A stretch of DNA of 34,365 nt, taken from the NCBI GenBank assembly GCA_002414865.1, contig DIAQ01000101.1:1-34365 (forward strand), in the 5' to 3' direction. The translations under genes and the position numbers were made by a program. This document shows positions 7,245 through 15,439 of this stretch, one piece after another. The DNA is from a candidate division Hyd24-12 bacterium UBA5074. GTDB lineage: Bacteria > Fermentibacterota > Fermentibacteria > Fermentibacterales > Fermentibacteraceae. Position 1 is the first letter of the stretch. Each line of letters begins with the position of its first letter. The notes under the pieces are model-generated. The model worked only from the letters and a program-made list of their open reading frames with translations, searched no databases and had not been told where the DNA came from.

Positions 7245-8096
7245 GTGAAACTGCACAGGATAGCCCTTTCGAGCTGCGCTATCGCAATTCTGGTTCTCAG
7301 CCAGGGCTGTGGCCGTCAGGGCGGCTCCGGATCGTCTGCCGCGCAGGAGGATACTCTGAGCGGTGAGATCTCCGTGGTAGGGTCGACCACGGTTCAGCCG
7401 GTGGCCGAAAGGCTGGCGGAAGCATTCGAAGCTCTTCATCCAGGTGCAGTCATCAATGTGCAGGGAGGCGGGAGCAGCGTAGGAGTCACGTCCGCCGGCG
7501 AGAGCAGCGCCGAGATAGGCAGTGTCTCCAGAGACATAGCCCAGAGTGAGTTAGACCAGTATCCGTCACTCGTGATCCACACCATCGCCCGTGACGGAAT
7601 AGCGATAATCGCGAACACCGATGTCGCTGTGAGCGACCTCTCGCTGGATCAGATCAGGGGAGTCTTTTCCGGCTCGGTCATGAACTGGAGCCAGGTGGGC
7701 GGTCCGGACTCCCCCATCATTGTGGTGTCACGGGAAGAGGGATCCGGCACCAGGGACGCCTTCGAGGAGCTCGTCCTCGGTGAAGGCTCGCAGATGGCTG
7801 GAAGCGCGATCCTGCAGCCTTCGAATGGGGCCATCCTCACCACCGTGGCGGGAACTCCTGCGTCCGTCGGCTACCTGTCGTTCGGATACCTGGATCCCTC
7901 GGTGAAGACGATCTCGATCGACGGTGTGGCTCCCACTCCCGGAAGTGCTGCTGCAGGGACATATCCTGTTGTCAGACCATTGAATCTAGTGACAAATGGA
8001 GAAGCAACCGGCCTCGCCCGTGCGTGGATCGACTTCATCTACAGCGCGGATGGACAAGCCATAGTGGCCGAGGAAGGCTACCTCCCCGTCAACTAG
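7245..8096 (+). CDS. pstS: Phosphate-binding protein PstS, lipoprotein form (first of two)
   Basis: The product is 283 aa from a GTG at 7245, which follows GAGGAG at 7233-7238. An ATG at 7179 would add 22 residues without signal character and would read through the hairpin. The N-terminus has a lipobox, VLSQGC, with Cys22, so the protein should be membrane-anchored. PBP-like motifs are present: VGSTTVQPVAERLAEAF near the mature start, GGGSSVGV, IARDGIAII and SREEGSGTRDAFEEL, the last being the phosphate-binding SGT-R loop. It captures periplasmic phosphate for PstCAB. The next gene is a close paralogue, so a tandem duplication is evident. Confidence 0.93.
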   Translation: MKLHRIALSSCAIAILVLSQGCGRQGGSGSSAAQEDTLSGEISVVGSTTVQPVAERLAEAFEALHPGAVINVQGGGSSVGVTSAGESSAEIGSVSRDIAQSELDQYPSLVIHTIARDGIAIIANTDVAVSDLSLDQIRGVFSGSVMNWSQVGGPDSPIIVVSREEGSGTRDAFEELVLGEGSQMAGSAILQPSNGAILTTVAGTPASVGYLSFGYLDPSVKTISIDGVAPTPGSAAAGTYPVVRPLNLVTNGEATGLARAWIDFIYSADGQAIVAEEGYLPVN

Positions 8097-8122
8097 CCGA
8101 TCCCGGCCCTGAAGGGAAGATC

Positions 8123-8938
8123 ATGAAGAGCAAGCTGCTGGAAGTAGTTGTCCTGGCCGCAGCCGTGTCCCTGGGAGCGCCTGCAGCGATCGCACAGGAC
8201 GAGGAGATCACCATTGTGGGCTCGACAACGGTTCAGCCCCTTGCCGAACTCCTCGGTGGGGCATGGGAGGCGATGAACCCCGGCGTAACCGTCACGGTTT
8301 CCGGCGGCGGATCGAGCGTCGGCGTGACAACCATAGGAGCGGGGAATTGCGACATCGGAACGGCTTCCCGCGAGATCACCACGGCCGAGATGTCCAGATA
8401 CCCCAACCTCAGAGTGTTCACGATCGCCAAAGACGGCATAGCGATAATCACAAACCAGGACAACCCGTTGTCCAACCTGAGCAGCGCCCAGGTGAGGGAC
8501 ATCTTTACGGGCGACATCTCCAACTGGTCCGAGGTCGGTGGTCCTGACGAGGGAATCGTGGTTGTGTCGCGCGAAGAGGGCTCCGGCACAAGGACTGCGT
8601 TCGAGGAGTTGGTCTTTGCCAGCAGTGCAATCATCACCGGCCTTGCCATCCTGCAGCCGTCGAACGGCGCGGTGATGACCACGGTAAGCACCACTCCGGG
8701 CTCGATCGGCTATGTCTCCTTCGGCTATCTCAACGATTCTGTCAGAGTCTTGTCGATCAATGGTGTGGTGCCGACAGCAGCCAATGCTGTCGCCGGCAGG
8801 TATCCGATAGTCAGGCCTCTGGAAATGCTGACGAATGGCGACCCCTCTCCTGCAGTGCAGGCCTTCCTCGACTTCATTCTCGGGTCCGAGGGCCAGGCGA
8901 TCGCAGTCGACGAGGGATACCTGTCGATCAGCGAATAG
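8123..8938 (+). CDS. pstS: Phosphate-binding protein PstS, soluble periplasmic form (second of two)
   Basis: The product is 271 aa. The ATG at 8123 follows GAAGGGA. The signal peptide has a normal cleavage site after AAIA (residue 24) and no lipobox cysteine, unlike its upstream paralogue. The same binding motifs recur: VGSTTVQPLAEL, GGGSSVGVTTIG, IAKDGIAII, SREEGSGTRTAFEEL and LQPSNGAVMTTV. The two proteins align along nearly their whole length. One anchored and one free binding protein may give different affinity or diffusion, or differ in discrimination between phosphate and arsenate; this is inference. PstC starts 10 bases after this stop. Confidence 0.93.
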   Translation: MKSKLLEVVVLAAAVSLGAPAAIAQDEEITIVGSTTVQPLAELLGGAWEAMNPGVTVTVSGGGSSVGVTTIGAGNCDIGTASREITTAEMSRYPNLRVFTIAKDGIAIITNQDNPLSNLSSAQVRDIFTGDISNWSEVGGPDEGIVVVSREEGSGTRTAFEELVFASSAIITGLAILQPSNGAVMTTVSTTPGSIGYVSFGYLNDSVRVLSINGVVPTAANAVAGRYPIVRPLEMLTNGDPSPAVQAFLDFILGSEGQAIAVDEGYLSISE

Positions 8939-8948
8939 GGCAGAAAGG

Positions 8949-9866
8949 ATGAGCATCCGGAAGGCCGGTATGACCCGCAAGCACCTCTCCGACTTGGTGA
9001 TGAAGAGCATCTTCAGGATATCCGCGTTCGCGTCCGTGGCGATCGTCGTCCTGATCGGCCTCTTCATCCTTCGCGAGGCTCTGCCTGCCTTCCGCGAGAT
9101 AGGTGTCTGGAAGCTGCTCACCGGGACCGAGTGGAGGCCCGGGCAGAATCTGTTCGGCCTACTCTCCATGATAGCAGGCTCCGGCCTGGTGACACTCGGT
9201 GCGATCGTCCTCGGCCTTCCACTTGCTCTTGGATGCGGGATCTTCATGGCTGAGATCGCCCCTGCCTGGATCCGCGGCATCGTGAAGCCCTCGATAGAGC
9301 TTCTTGCGGGGATCCCCTCCGTCATCTTCGGGTTGTTCGGGATGGTCGTGCTGGTGCCCCTGGTTCGCGGCATCGACTATCCCGGGAACGCAGGATTCGG
9401 GCTGCTCTCTGCTTCGATCGTCCTTGCCGTGATGATCCTGCCGACGATCGCCAGTGTGTCGGAAGTGGCGATACGCTCCGTTCCGGACGAATACCGGCAG
9501 GGGGCTCTGGCTCTCGGCTCGACGAGATGGGAGACGATCCGGAAGGTCATCCTGCCAGCTGCCCGCTCGGGAATACTATCTGCAGTCGTCCTCGGCCTGG
9601 GCAGGGCCGTCGGCGAGACGATCGCCATGATCATGGTCATCGGGAACTCGGTGATGATGCCCACCGCGGCGGGGGGCGATCCACTCGGGATCTTCCTGAG
9701 CCGGGCCAGGACACTCACCGGCAACATCGCCGTGGAGATGAACTACGCCACTGGACTGCATTCCCAGGCCCTGTTCGCGACCGGAGTGATACTCTTCCTG
9801 CTCATCATGGTGATCAACTCCACGGCGCGAGCCCTGATGGCCCGGAGCATGGGCAGCAGCAGATGA
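8949..9866 (+). CDS. pstC: Phosphate ABC transporter permease PstC
   Basis: The product is 305 aa with about six membrane helices. The first helix is near residues 24-44. The permease EAA-type loop is seen in EVAIRSVPDEYRQGALALGSTRWETIRKVILP, of which the segment GALALGSTRWETIRKV is the core, followed by GRAVGETIAMIMVIGNS. The start at 8949 was chosen because AGGG lies eight bases upstream; an ATG at 8970 is possible. It forms a heterodimeric channel with PstA, with which it overlaps by ATGA. Confidence 0.92.
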   Translation: MSIRKAGMTRKHLSDLVMKSIFRISAFASVAIVVLIGLFILREALPAFREIGVWKLLTGTEWRPGQNLFGLLSMIAGSGLVTLGAIVLGLPLALGCGIFMAEIAPAWIRGIVKPSIELLAGIPSVIFGLFGMVVLVPLVRGIDYPGNAGFGLLSASIVLAVMILPTIASVSEVAIRSVPDEYRQGALALGSTRWETIRKVILPAARSGILSAVVLGLGRAVGETIAMIMVIGNSVMMPTAAGGDPLGIFLSRARTLTGNIAVEMNYATGLHSQALFATGVILFLLIMVINSTARALMARSMGSSR

Positions 9867-10753
9867 GACGGTATCCGTCGGCCGGCAGCTGGCGCATGGC
9901 CCTGCGGAAGGCAGGCCAGGGGTCTGCGTTCAGCCTGTTCTGGATGGCGGGCATCGCCGCGACGGCGGTCATGCTTGCCGTTGTCGGCTACGTGGTCGTG
10001 AAGGGCGCCCCCCAGCTCTCGCCGGACTTCTTCACCACCTCGCCCCGGGGGGGACTCTCGGGCGAAGGCGGGATCGCGTCGACCATAGTCACGACGTTCT
10101 ACCTGGTGCTGATGACCCTCCTGGTCGCGGCCCCCCTGGGAGTCTGCGCCGCGATCTACATGGTGGAGTATGCCGGGGCGACCAGGAGCCACCTGGCGGT
10201 CGGCTTCCTCCGCGTCGCCCGCTTCGGAGTCGAGACTCTGGCCGGGATACCCTCGATCATCTTCGGCCTTTTCGGGTATGCCCTGTTCGTCACGGCTCTC
10301 CACTTCGGGTTCTCCCTGCTCTCCGCCTCCCTTGCAGGAGCCTGCCTCATCCTGCCCGTGGTAATCCGCACGGCCGAAGAGGCTCTGAAGGCGGTTCCAG
10401 CAGGCTACCGCGAGGCTTCGCTCTCGCTGGGGGCCAACCGATGGGAGACGATCCGGAAGGTAGTTCTCCCCTCGGCCCTGCCCGGGCTGACGACCGGCCT
10501 GATCCTGGGCGTGGGGAGGGTCCTCAGCGAGACGGCGGTTTTCTACGTAACGCTTGGTGGGAGCTACAGGACCCCGACTTCGATCCTTTCGTCGGGGAGG
10601 ACCATGGCGCTGCACGTCTACTACCTCGCCATGGAGACCCGTGCGTTCGAGAAGGCGATGGCCACCGGCGCCGTCCTGATCCTCCTGATCATCGCGGTCA
10701 ACCTTGCCATCAACATGGTCTCGAGGCGGCTCTCGGCCTCGATGAGGGGCTGA
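9863..10753 (+). CDS. pstA: Phosphate ABC transporter permease PstA
   Basis: The product is 296 aa, starting inside the pstC stop (ATGA). About six helices are predicted by eye. The first is near 24-47, and a periplasmic loop with FFTTSPRGG, typical of PstA, follows. The EAA loop ASLSLGANRWETIRKVVLP and the conserved GRVLSETAVFYVTLGG segment identify the family. The product pairs with PstC in the inner membrane and is driven by PstB, whose gene starts four bases downstream. Confidence 0.93.
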   Translation: MRRYPSAGSWRMALRKAGQGSAFSLFWMAGIAATAVMLAVVGYVVVKGAPQLSPDFFTTSPRGGLSGEGGIASTIVTTFYLVLMTLLVAAPLGVCAAIYMVEYAGATRSHLAVGFLRVARFGVETLAGIPSIIFGLFGYALFVTALHFGFSLLSASLAGACLILPVVIRTAEEALKAVPAGYREASLSLGANRWETIRKVVLPSALPGLTTGLILGVGRVLSETAVFYVTLGGSYRTPTSILSSGRTMALHVYYLAMETRAFEKAMATGAVLILLIIAVNLAINMVSRRLSASMRG

Positions 10754-10757
10754 GGGC

Positions 10758-11528
10758 ATGTCCGACGAGCACCGCCTCCGGACAGAGGGCTACAGCCTGT
10801 TCTACGGATCCTTCCGCGCGCTGAACGACATAACGGTGGATATCCCGGCCAACGCGATAACCTCGATCATCGGACCCTCGGGCTGCGGGAAGAGCACCTT
10901 CCTACGAAGCTTCAACAGGATGAACGAGCTGATCCCCGGAGTCAGGATCACCGGGAGGGTTCTCCTGGATGGTGAGGACATCTTCCTGGAGGATGTAGTC
11001 GCCCTCAGGAAGAAGGTCGGCATGGTCTTCCAGCGGCCGAATCCCTTCCCCAAGACGATATTCGACAACGTTGCATACGGTCCGAGGATTCACGGGGCGC
11101 GCGACCGGGGAGGGCTGGCGGCTCTCGTAGAGCGAAGCCTGCGCGATGCTGCGCTCTGGGACGAGGTGAAGGACGATCTCCAGAAATCGGCTCTCGCCCT
11201 CTCCGGGGGACAGCAGCAGCGCCTCTGCATCGCACGGGCCCTCGCTGTCGAGCCCGAAGTCATCCTGATGGACGAGCCGGCTTCGGCCCTGGACCCGATA
11301 GCAACGCTCAGGATCGAGGAGCTCCTCCAGGCGCTGAAGCAGAAGTACACCATCGTGATAGTAACCCACAACATGCAGCAGGCTGCCCGTGTCTCGGACT
11401 TCACGGCCTTCATGATGACCGACGAGCAGAGAGCGGGGAACCTGGTGGAATTCGGACCCACGAAGCAGATCTTCACCACTCCGCGCGACAGGCGGACCGA
11501 GGACTACATCTCCGGCCGGTTCGGATAG
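10758..11528 (+). CDS. pstB: Phosphate ABC transporter ATPase PstB
   Basis: The product is 256 aa, the standard length. Walker A is GPSGCGKST with Lys45, the signature is LSGGQQQRLCIARAL, and Walker B is VILMDEPASALDP, followed by the switch histidine in IVIVTHNMQQAARVSD. The FNRMNELIPG and GMVFQRPNPFPKTIFDNVAYG segments are diagnostic of PstB rather than of other importers. It powers phosphate import through PstCA. It lies four bases after pstA and 13 bases before phoU, in one operon. Confidence 0.95.
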   Translation: MSDEHRLRTEGYSLFYGSFRALNDITVDIPANAITSIIGPSGCGKSTFLRSFNRMNELIPGVRITGRVLLDGEDIFLEDVVALRKKVGMVFQRPNPFPKTIFDNVAYGPRIHGARDRGGLAALVERSLRDAALWDEVKDDLQKSALALSGGQQQRLCIARALAVEPEVILMDEPASALDPIATLRIEELLQALKQKYTIVIVTHNMQQAARVSDFTAFMMTDEQRAGNLVEFGPTKQIFTTPRDRRTEDYISGRFG

Positions 11529-11541
11529 GAGACGGACAGGA

Positions 11542-12195
11542 ATGCACAGGGATGCTCTGGACAATGAGCTCCTCGCGCTGCGCGAGGAGGTCGTGGCCAT
11601 GTCGGGCAGAGTGCGGACAGCAATCCGGGAATCGATGGTTTCCTTGAAGTCGAGGGACCTGTCAACAGCCCAGAGGCTGATCGAGGCTGACGAAGAGACG
11701 AACCTCATGCGCTATGGCATCGAGGAGAGATGCCTGACCGTCGTCGCGACGCAGCAGCCGGTCGCGGGGGACCTGCGGGCGCTGTTCTCCATCCTCGAGA
11801 TAGCGACCGAGATCGAACGTATCGGCGATTACGCCAAAGGTATAGCCCGTATCAGTATAGCCATCGGTGACAAGCCTCTGATAAAGCCGATCGTCACGAT
11901 CCCGGTCGTGGCCGATAAGATCTGCTCCATGCTGGAGGACGCGATGAAGGCGTTCATCTCGGGCTCGGGCGATCTTGCACGCGAAGTGGCTTCCAGGGAT
12001 GGCGAGATCGATCTCCTCAACGACAGGATCCAGCGGGAGATCCTCACCTTCACCATGGAGGACCCTCGGAACATCCCTGGAGCCCTGCAGCTGACCTGGG
12101 TTGCCCACAACCTGGAAAGGGCCGGAGACAGGATCGTGAACATCTGCGAGAGGATCATGTTCACGATAACCGGGGAGCTCACGGATCTGGACTGA
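11542..12195 (+). CDS. phoU: PhoU, phosphate signalling regulator
   Basis: The product is 217 aa made of two similar three-helix bundles (about 1-105 and 115-210). Family motifs include EADEETNLMRYGIEERCL, ATQQPVAGDLR and EIERIGDYAKGIAR in the first half, and LERAGDRIVNICERI in the second. By family it links PstB to PhoR and restrains the regulon when phosphate is sufficient; the E(x)xxxxD motifs bind metal clusters. It closes the pst operon and is followed by a hairpin at 12251-12278. Confidence 0.94.
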   Translation: MHRDALDNELLALREEVVAMSGRVRTAIRESMVSLKSRDLSTAQRLIEADEETNLMRYGIEERCLTVVATQQPVAGDLRALFSILEIATEIERIGDYAKGIARISIAIGDKPLIKPIVTIPVVADKICSMLEDAMKAFISGSGDLAREVASRDGEIDLLNDRIQREILTFTMEDPRNIPGALQLTWVAHNLERAGDRIVNICERIMFTITGELTDLD

Positions 12196-12250
12196 CAAGC
12201 ATCGGCTTTCCGGGAAGTGGATCCTCCAGTCTTCGACGCCCGATAAGAGT

Positions 12251-12278
12251 CAGGCCCCGCCATTCCTGACGGGGCCTG
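12251..12278. terminator. Bidirectional terminator-like hairpin between phoU and amt
   Basis: A perfect 9-bp stem (CAGGCCCCG / CGGGGCCTG) with a 10-base loop lies in the 112-base gap between two convergent genes. There is no T-tract on either side, so it would be a GC-rich, possibly factor-assisted terminator serving both. Confidence 0.6.
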
Positions 12279-12307
12279 ATCGCTCTGCCGAGATTCCGCT
12301 CAGTGGA

Positions 12308-13516
12308 TCAGATGTACGCCCTCTCGCCATGGAGTGTCTCATCCAGGCCCATGATTTCCTCGTCCTCGGAGGTTCGTACCGGAGTGATCTTGTTGATAAG
12401 CCATAGCATTCCCCAGGAGAAGACGAAGGCGTATGCCGATGCTCCGAGCACAGCAAGCACCTCTTTCAGAAAGAAGCCGACATTGCCGTACAGGAGCCCG
12501 TCCGCACCATTTGGATTGATCGCCTTGGAGGCGAATATCCCGAGCAGGATCGTGCCGAGTATCCCGCCGACGCCGTGAACACCCCAGACATCCAGGGCAT
12601 CATCCCACTTCAGCCTGTTCTTGAGCGCGATCGCAAAATAGCAGATGAATCCAGCATCGATCCCGATTATCACAGCTGAGTGGATGCTCACGTATCCCGC
12701 ACACGGGGTGATCGTTGCAAGGCCGGCCACGGCACCCGTAAGCAGCCCCACGAATTTGGGTTTCTTCTCGGCGATCCAGGCCATGATCAGCCAGGTGATT
12801 CCTGCGAATGACGCTGCGGTGTCAGTGTTCAGGAATGCCTGTGCGGTGACTGCATCGACCTGAAGCTCGCTCCCCGCGTTGAACCCATACCATCCGAACC
12901 AGAGGAGGCCGGTTCCCAGAGCCACGAGGGGGAGGCTGTGCATCCCGGGGTCAGCCACTTTTCGTCTTCCGACAAAGAAGACCGACGCAAGCGCGGCCAT
13001 TCCCGCGATGGCATGTACGGCAATGCCTCCAGCGTAGTCCAGCACGCCCCACTTTGCCAGCAGGCCGCCTCCCCAGATCATGTGAACCACAGGGAAATAG
13101 ACGAATAGAAGCCACAGCGTGAGGAATATCATGTACGGCAGGAATCGGACGCGATTTGCGAATGCGCCCGTGATGAGAGCAGGCGTGATTATCGCGAACA
13201 TCATCTGGTAGGCGCAGAAGACCCACATCGGGATATTCGAGGAACCCATGAAGGGCGTCAGCGGGTCGATCCCCCGCAGAAACGCCATGTCCAGATTGCC
13301 GATTATCCCCCCCTGGCCGCCGCTGAAGCACAATGAAAACCCGCACAGATACCAGATTACGGTGGTCCATCCCATCGAGACGAAGCTCTGCATCATTATG
13401 GCAAGAACGTTTTTCCGGCCCACCAGGCCGCCGTAGAAGAATGCAAGCCCCGGCGTCATGAGCATGACCAGGCTCGTGGCCAGGAGCATGAAGCCGGTGT
13501 TCCCGGTATCGAACAC
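12308..13516 (-). CDS. amtB: Ammonium transporter (AmtB type)
   Basis: The product is 402 aa with about 11 membrane helices, starting at a GTG (13516) with AAGGAG a few bases upstream. Pore residues are visible: Asp160 in KWGVLDYAGG and the twin histidines His168 (AGGIAVHAIAG) and His314 (DDALDVWGVHGVGG). The start of the mature chain, MLMTPGLAFFYGGLVGRKN, is diagnostic. It conducts ammonium across the inner membrane. Most amt genes are next to glnB/glnK; none is here. Instead a two-component pair lies upstream on the same strand, with a 159-base gap. I found no convincing sigma-54 site in that gap. Confidence 0.95.
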   Translation of the reverse strand: MFDTGNTGFMLLATSLVMLMTPGLAFFYGGLVGRKNVLAIMMQSFVSMGWTTVIWYLCGFSLCFSGGQGGIIGNLDMAFLRGIDPLTPFMGSSNIPMWVFCAYQMMFAIITPALITGAFANRVRFLPYMIFLTLWLLFVYFPVVHMIWGGGLLAKWGVLDYAGGIAVHAIAGMAALASVFFVGRRKVADPGMHSLPLVALGTGLLWFGWYGFNAGSELQVDAVTAQAFLNTDTAASFAGITWLIMAWIAEKKPKFVGLLTGAVAGLATITPCAGYVSIHSAVIIGIDAGFICYFAIALKNRLKWDDALDVWGVHGVGGILGTILLGIFASKAINPNGADGLLYGNVGFFLKEVLAVLGASAYAFVFSWGMLWLINKITPVRTSEDEEIMGLDETLHGERAYI

Positions 13517-13675
13517 GTTTTCTCCTTCCCAGGTTGTCGCGACTCGTCAGAAGTCGGCAAGGCCTGCTCATCTGATGATCAGTTCGAATCTGTTCGATGG
13601 GAACCAGCAATTACCCTCCTGCAGATGGAGGGAAATCCCTGCCGATCGAGCCTGAACTGGACGGGTGTGGGTCAC

Positions 13676-14326
13676 CTAGTCCGCCGAGGTCAGCCCCTCG
13701 CGGATGGCGTACTTGGTCAACTCGGCAATACTTCGCAACCCCAGCTTGCCCATGATCTGCGTTCTATGCGCTTCGATCGTCTTGATGCTGAGACCCAGCT
13801 CTTTCGCGATGCTCTTGGTGGAACGCCCATCAGCGACCAGGCGGAGCACTTCCTTCTCGCGTGGCTTCAGGGCTGTCGGCCCGCTGTCAGCAAAGGTCTT
13901 CAGCGCCTGTGCGTACTCTCCGATCACCTGGCTGTTGATCGAAGGGCTCAGGAAGAATCCACCTGAAAGAACCATGCGAATGGCCAATATCAGATCCTCG
14001 AAAGCCGATTCCTTCAGTAGATAGCCTCTCGCTCCGGCATTCAGGGCTTCGGCGACGAATCTCTTGTCAGCATGCATCGAAAGCATGATCAAGCCGGCCT
14101 TCTTGTCGATCGCGGATATTCGCCTGGCAGCCTCGATCCCGTTGATCCCGGGCATCGAAATGTCGAGGATCACGATATCGGGCCTGTGCTCGGCAAAGAG
14201 ACTGATAGCGTCTTCGCCGTTGCCGGCCTCCGCCACGACCTTCAAGCCCGGGGTGCGCCCGATCATGTCGCGGAGGCTCTCGACGAAGATCCTGTGATCG
14301 TCGGCCAGGAGAACCCGTGTGGCCAT
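13676..14326 (-). CDS. NarL/FixJ-family response regulator
   Basis: The product is 216 aa. The ATG at 14326 is preferred to the one at 14344 because GGAGGGCGG then serves as its ribosome-binding site and it overlaps the kinase stop as TGATG. The receiver has Asp9/Asp10, phospho-acceptor Asp55 in IVILDISMPGING, a Ser/Thr switch position in LIMLSMHAD and Lys in GYLLKES. The LuxR-type helix-turn-helix is LKPREKEVLRLVADGRSTK followed by IAKELGLSIKTIEAHR. It is a transcription factor phosphorylated by the adjacent kinase. Position upstream of amt suggests, but does not prove, a role in nitrogen control. Confidence 0.92.
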   Translation of the reverse strand: MATRVLLADDHRIFVESLRDMIGRTPGLKVVAEAGNGEDAISLFAEHRPDIVILDISMPGINGIEAARRISAIDKKAGLIMLSMHADKRFVAEALNAGARGYLLKESAFEDLILAIRMVLSGGFFLSPSINSQVIGEYAQALKTFADSGPTALKPREKEVLRLVADGRSTKSIAKELGLSIKTIEAHRTQIMGKLGLRSIAELTKYAIREGLTSAD

Positions 14327-15051
14327 CAGCCAACCGCCCTCCATGCGGGGATGCTCAGGATAACCTTGGTGCCCCTGCCCAACCCTGACTCAATCCTCAT
14401 ATCCCCGCCCAGGGATTTCGCACGCTCCATGACGCTCAGGAGGCCGAACTTGTTCTCTCGGCCCAGCTCCCTGAGCCGGGATTCCGGATCGAACCCGGCG
14501 CCGTCGTCTGATACTTCGAGGATCAGCTTGTCGCCCTCTGAATGCACCCGGATTTCTGCCAGCGAGGCGCCTGCGTGCTTTGTGATGTTGGCCACCAGCT
14601 CCATGGCGCACCTGAAGACGACCATGGCGATCCCTTCGGGAGGTCGCGCAGCATCTTCCGATACCGAGACGACAACGCGAAAACCACCTTTGGTCGAATA
14701 ACGCTCCGCAAGCCAATCCATGCCGGCGCAAAAGCCCAGCTCTGAAAGCACCGGAGGGCTCAGCTCGAAGGTCAGGAACCGTGTGTAGGCTATGATCTGA
14801 TCCAGCAGGGATTTCATGCCTTCGAACGCCGGATCCAGGCCGCAGAAGACGGCGTCACCCTGGGTCTCGACAAGCTTCATACGGAGCAGTGCAAGAGCAT
14901 GCCCAAGATGATCATGGAGGTCTTCAGCGATTGCCCTTCGCTGCTTTTCCTCCAGGAAGGCAAGAGAAGCACACGGATTTTCCAGGTGCCTGTTCTGAGT
15001 TCCCGAGCTCCGTGCCTCGTCGCCCTCTGGAGAATTTTCGAATCCGTGCAT
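14326..15051 (-). CDS. Cytoplasmic sensor histidine kinase, NarX/NreB-like (HisKA_3)
   Basis: The product is 241 aa. The dimerisation and phosphotransfer helix RRAIAEDLHDHLGHALALL carries His46, followed by the LSPPVLSELGF segment typical of HisKA_3 kinases. The ATPase domain has an N box (ELVANITKHA), SDDGAGFDP and a G2-like FGLLSVMERAKSLGG. There is no membrane segment and only about 35 residues before the histidine motif, so no sensor domain. Upstream reading in the same frame meets a stop 24 bases before the ATG. The protein may sense through a partner, or its sensory part may have been lost; repeat copy D lies about 150 bases upstream. Confidence 0.88.
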   Translation of the reverse strand: MHGFENSPEGDEARSSGTQNRHLENPCASLAFLEEKQRRAIAEDLHDHLGHALALLRMKLVETQGDAVFCGLDPAFEGMKSLLDQIIAYTRFLTFELSPPVLSELGFCAGMDWLAERYSTKGGFRVVVSVSEDAARPPEGIAMVVFRCAMELVANITKHAGASLAEIRVHSEGDKLILEVSDDGAGFDPESRLRELGRENKFGLLSVMERAKSLGGDMRIESGLGRGTKVILSIPAWRAVG

Positions 15052-15204
15052 GGCCCTCCACTGGATACGCCTGACTCATATCGAATCCGCCAGCGAGCTA
15101 TCGATGTCGGCGGCGGGATGGTTAATACCAAACCCACATCGGACCCGCCAGACTGGGAAACGAACAGCTGTCATCACAGGAACACCTGGACTCGGCCAGG
15201 GGAA

Positions 15205-15425
15205 TCCCCGCCCGACTCCAGTCCTCTCAGGCCGCTGCTCCTCCGACTGGTAGAAGCCCGGCAGCATCCCGGGTTGAAACGACCTCCAGAACTGGCTTCA
15301 CGAAGCCCCTCTCCACGCCGCGATCTTCACGAGCTGGGCCATGAGGGTGTCTCATCGGAAAACGACCCTGCTCGCCATAGCACAAACGCTTATATATCAT
15401 ATTTATAGTAATTATATGCTACCTG
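15205..15425. repeat. Dispersed intergenic repeat, copy D
   Basis: Bases 15294-15368 match the core of copies B and C (TCACGAAGCC ... CGCGATCTTCACGAGCTGGG ... AACGACC), with the hairpin GGCTT/AAGCC at 15294-15298 and 15303-15307 around a CACG loop. An AT-rich run (15389-15418) and TATGCTACCTG at 15416-15426 correspond to the right halves of copies A and C. The minus-strand frame keeps TLMAQLVKIAAW and the terminal stop but is interrupted by a TGA further up. The remainder of 15052-15439 shows no gene. Confidence 0.7.
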
Positions 15426-15439
15426 TGGTCTGCCCGTGG

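Noticed and set aside
13517..13675. Sigma-54 promoter before the ammonium transporter
   Set aside because: No TGGCAC-N5-TTGC pattern was found with acceptable match or spacing.
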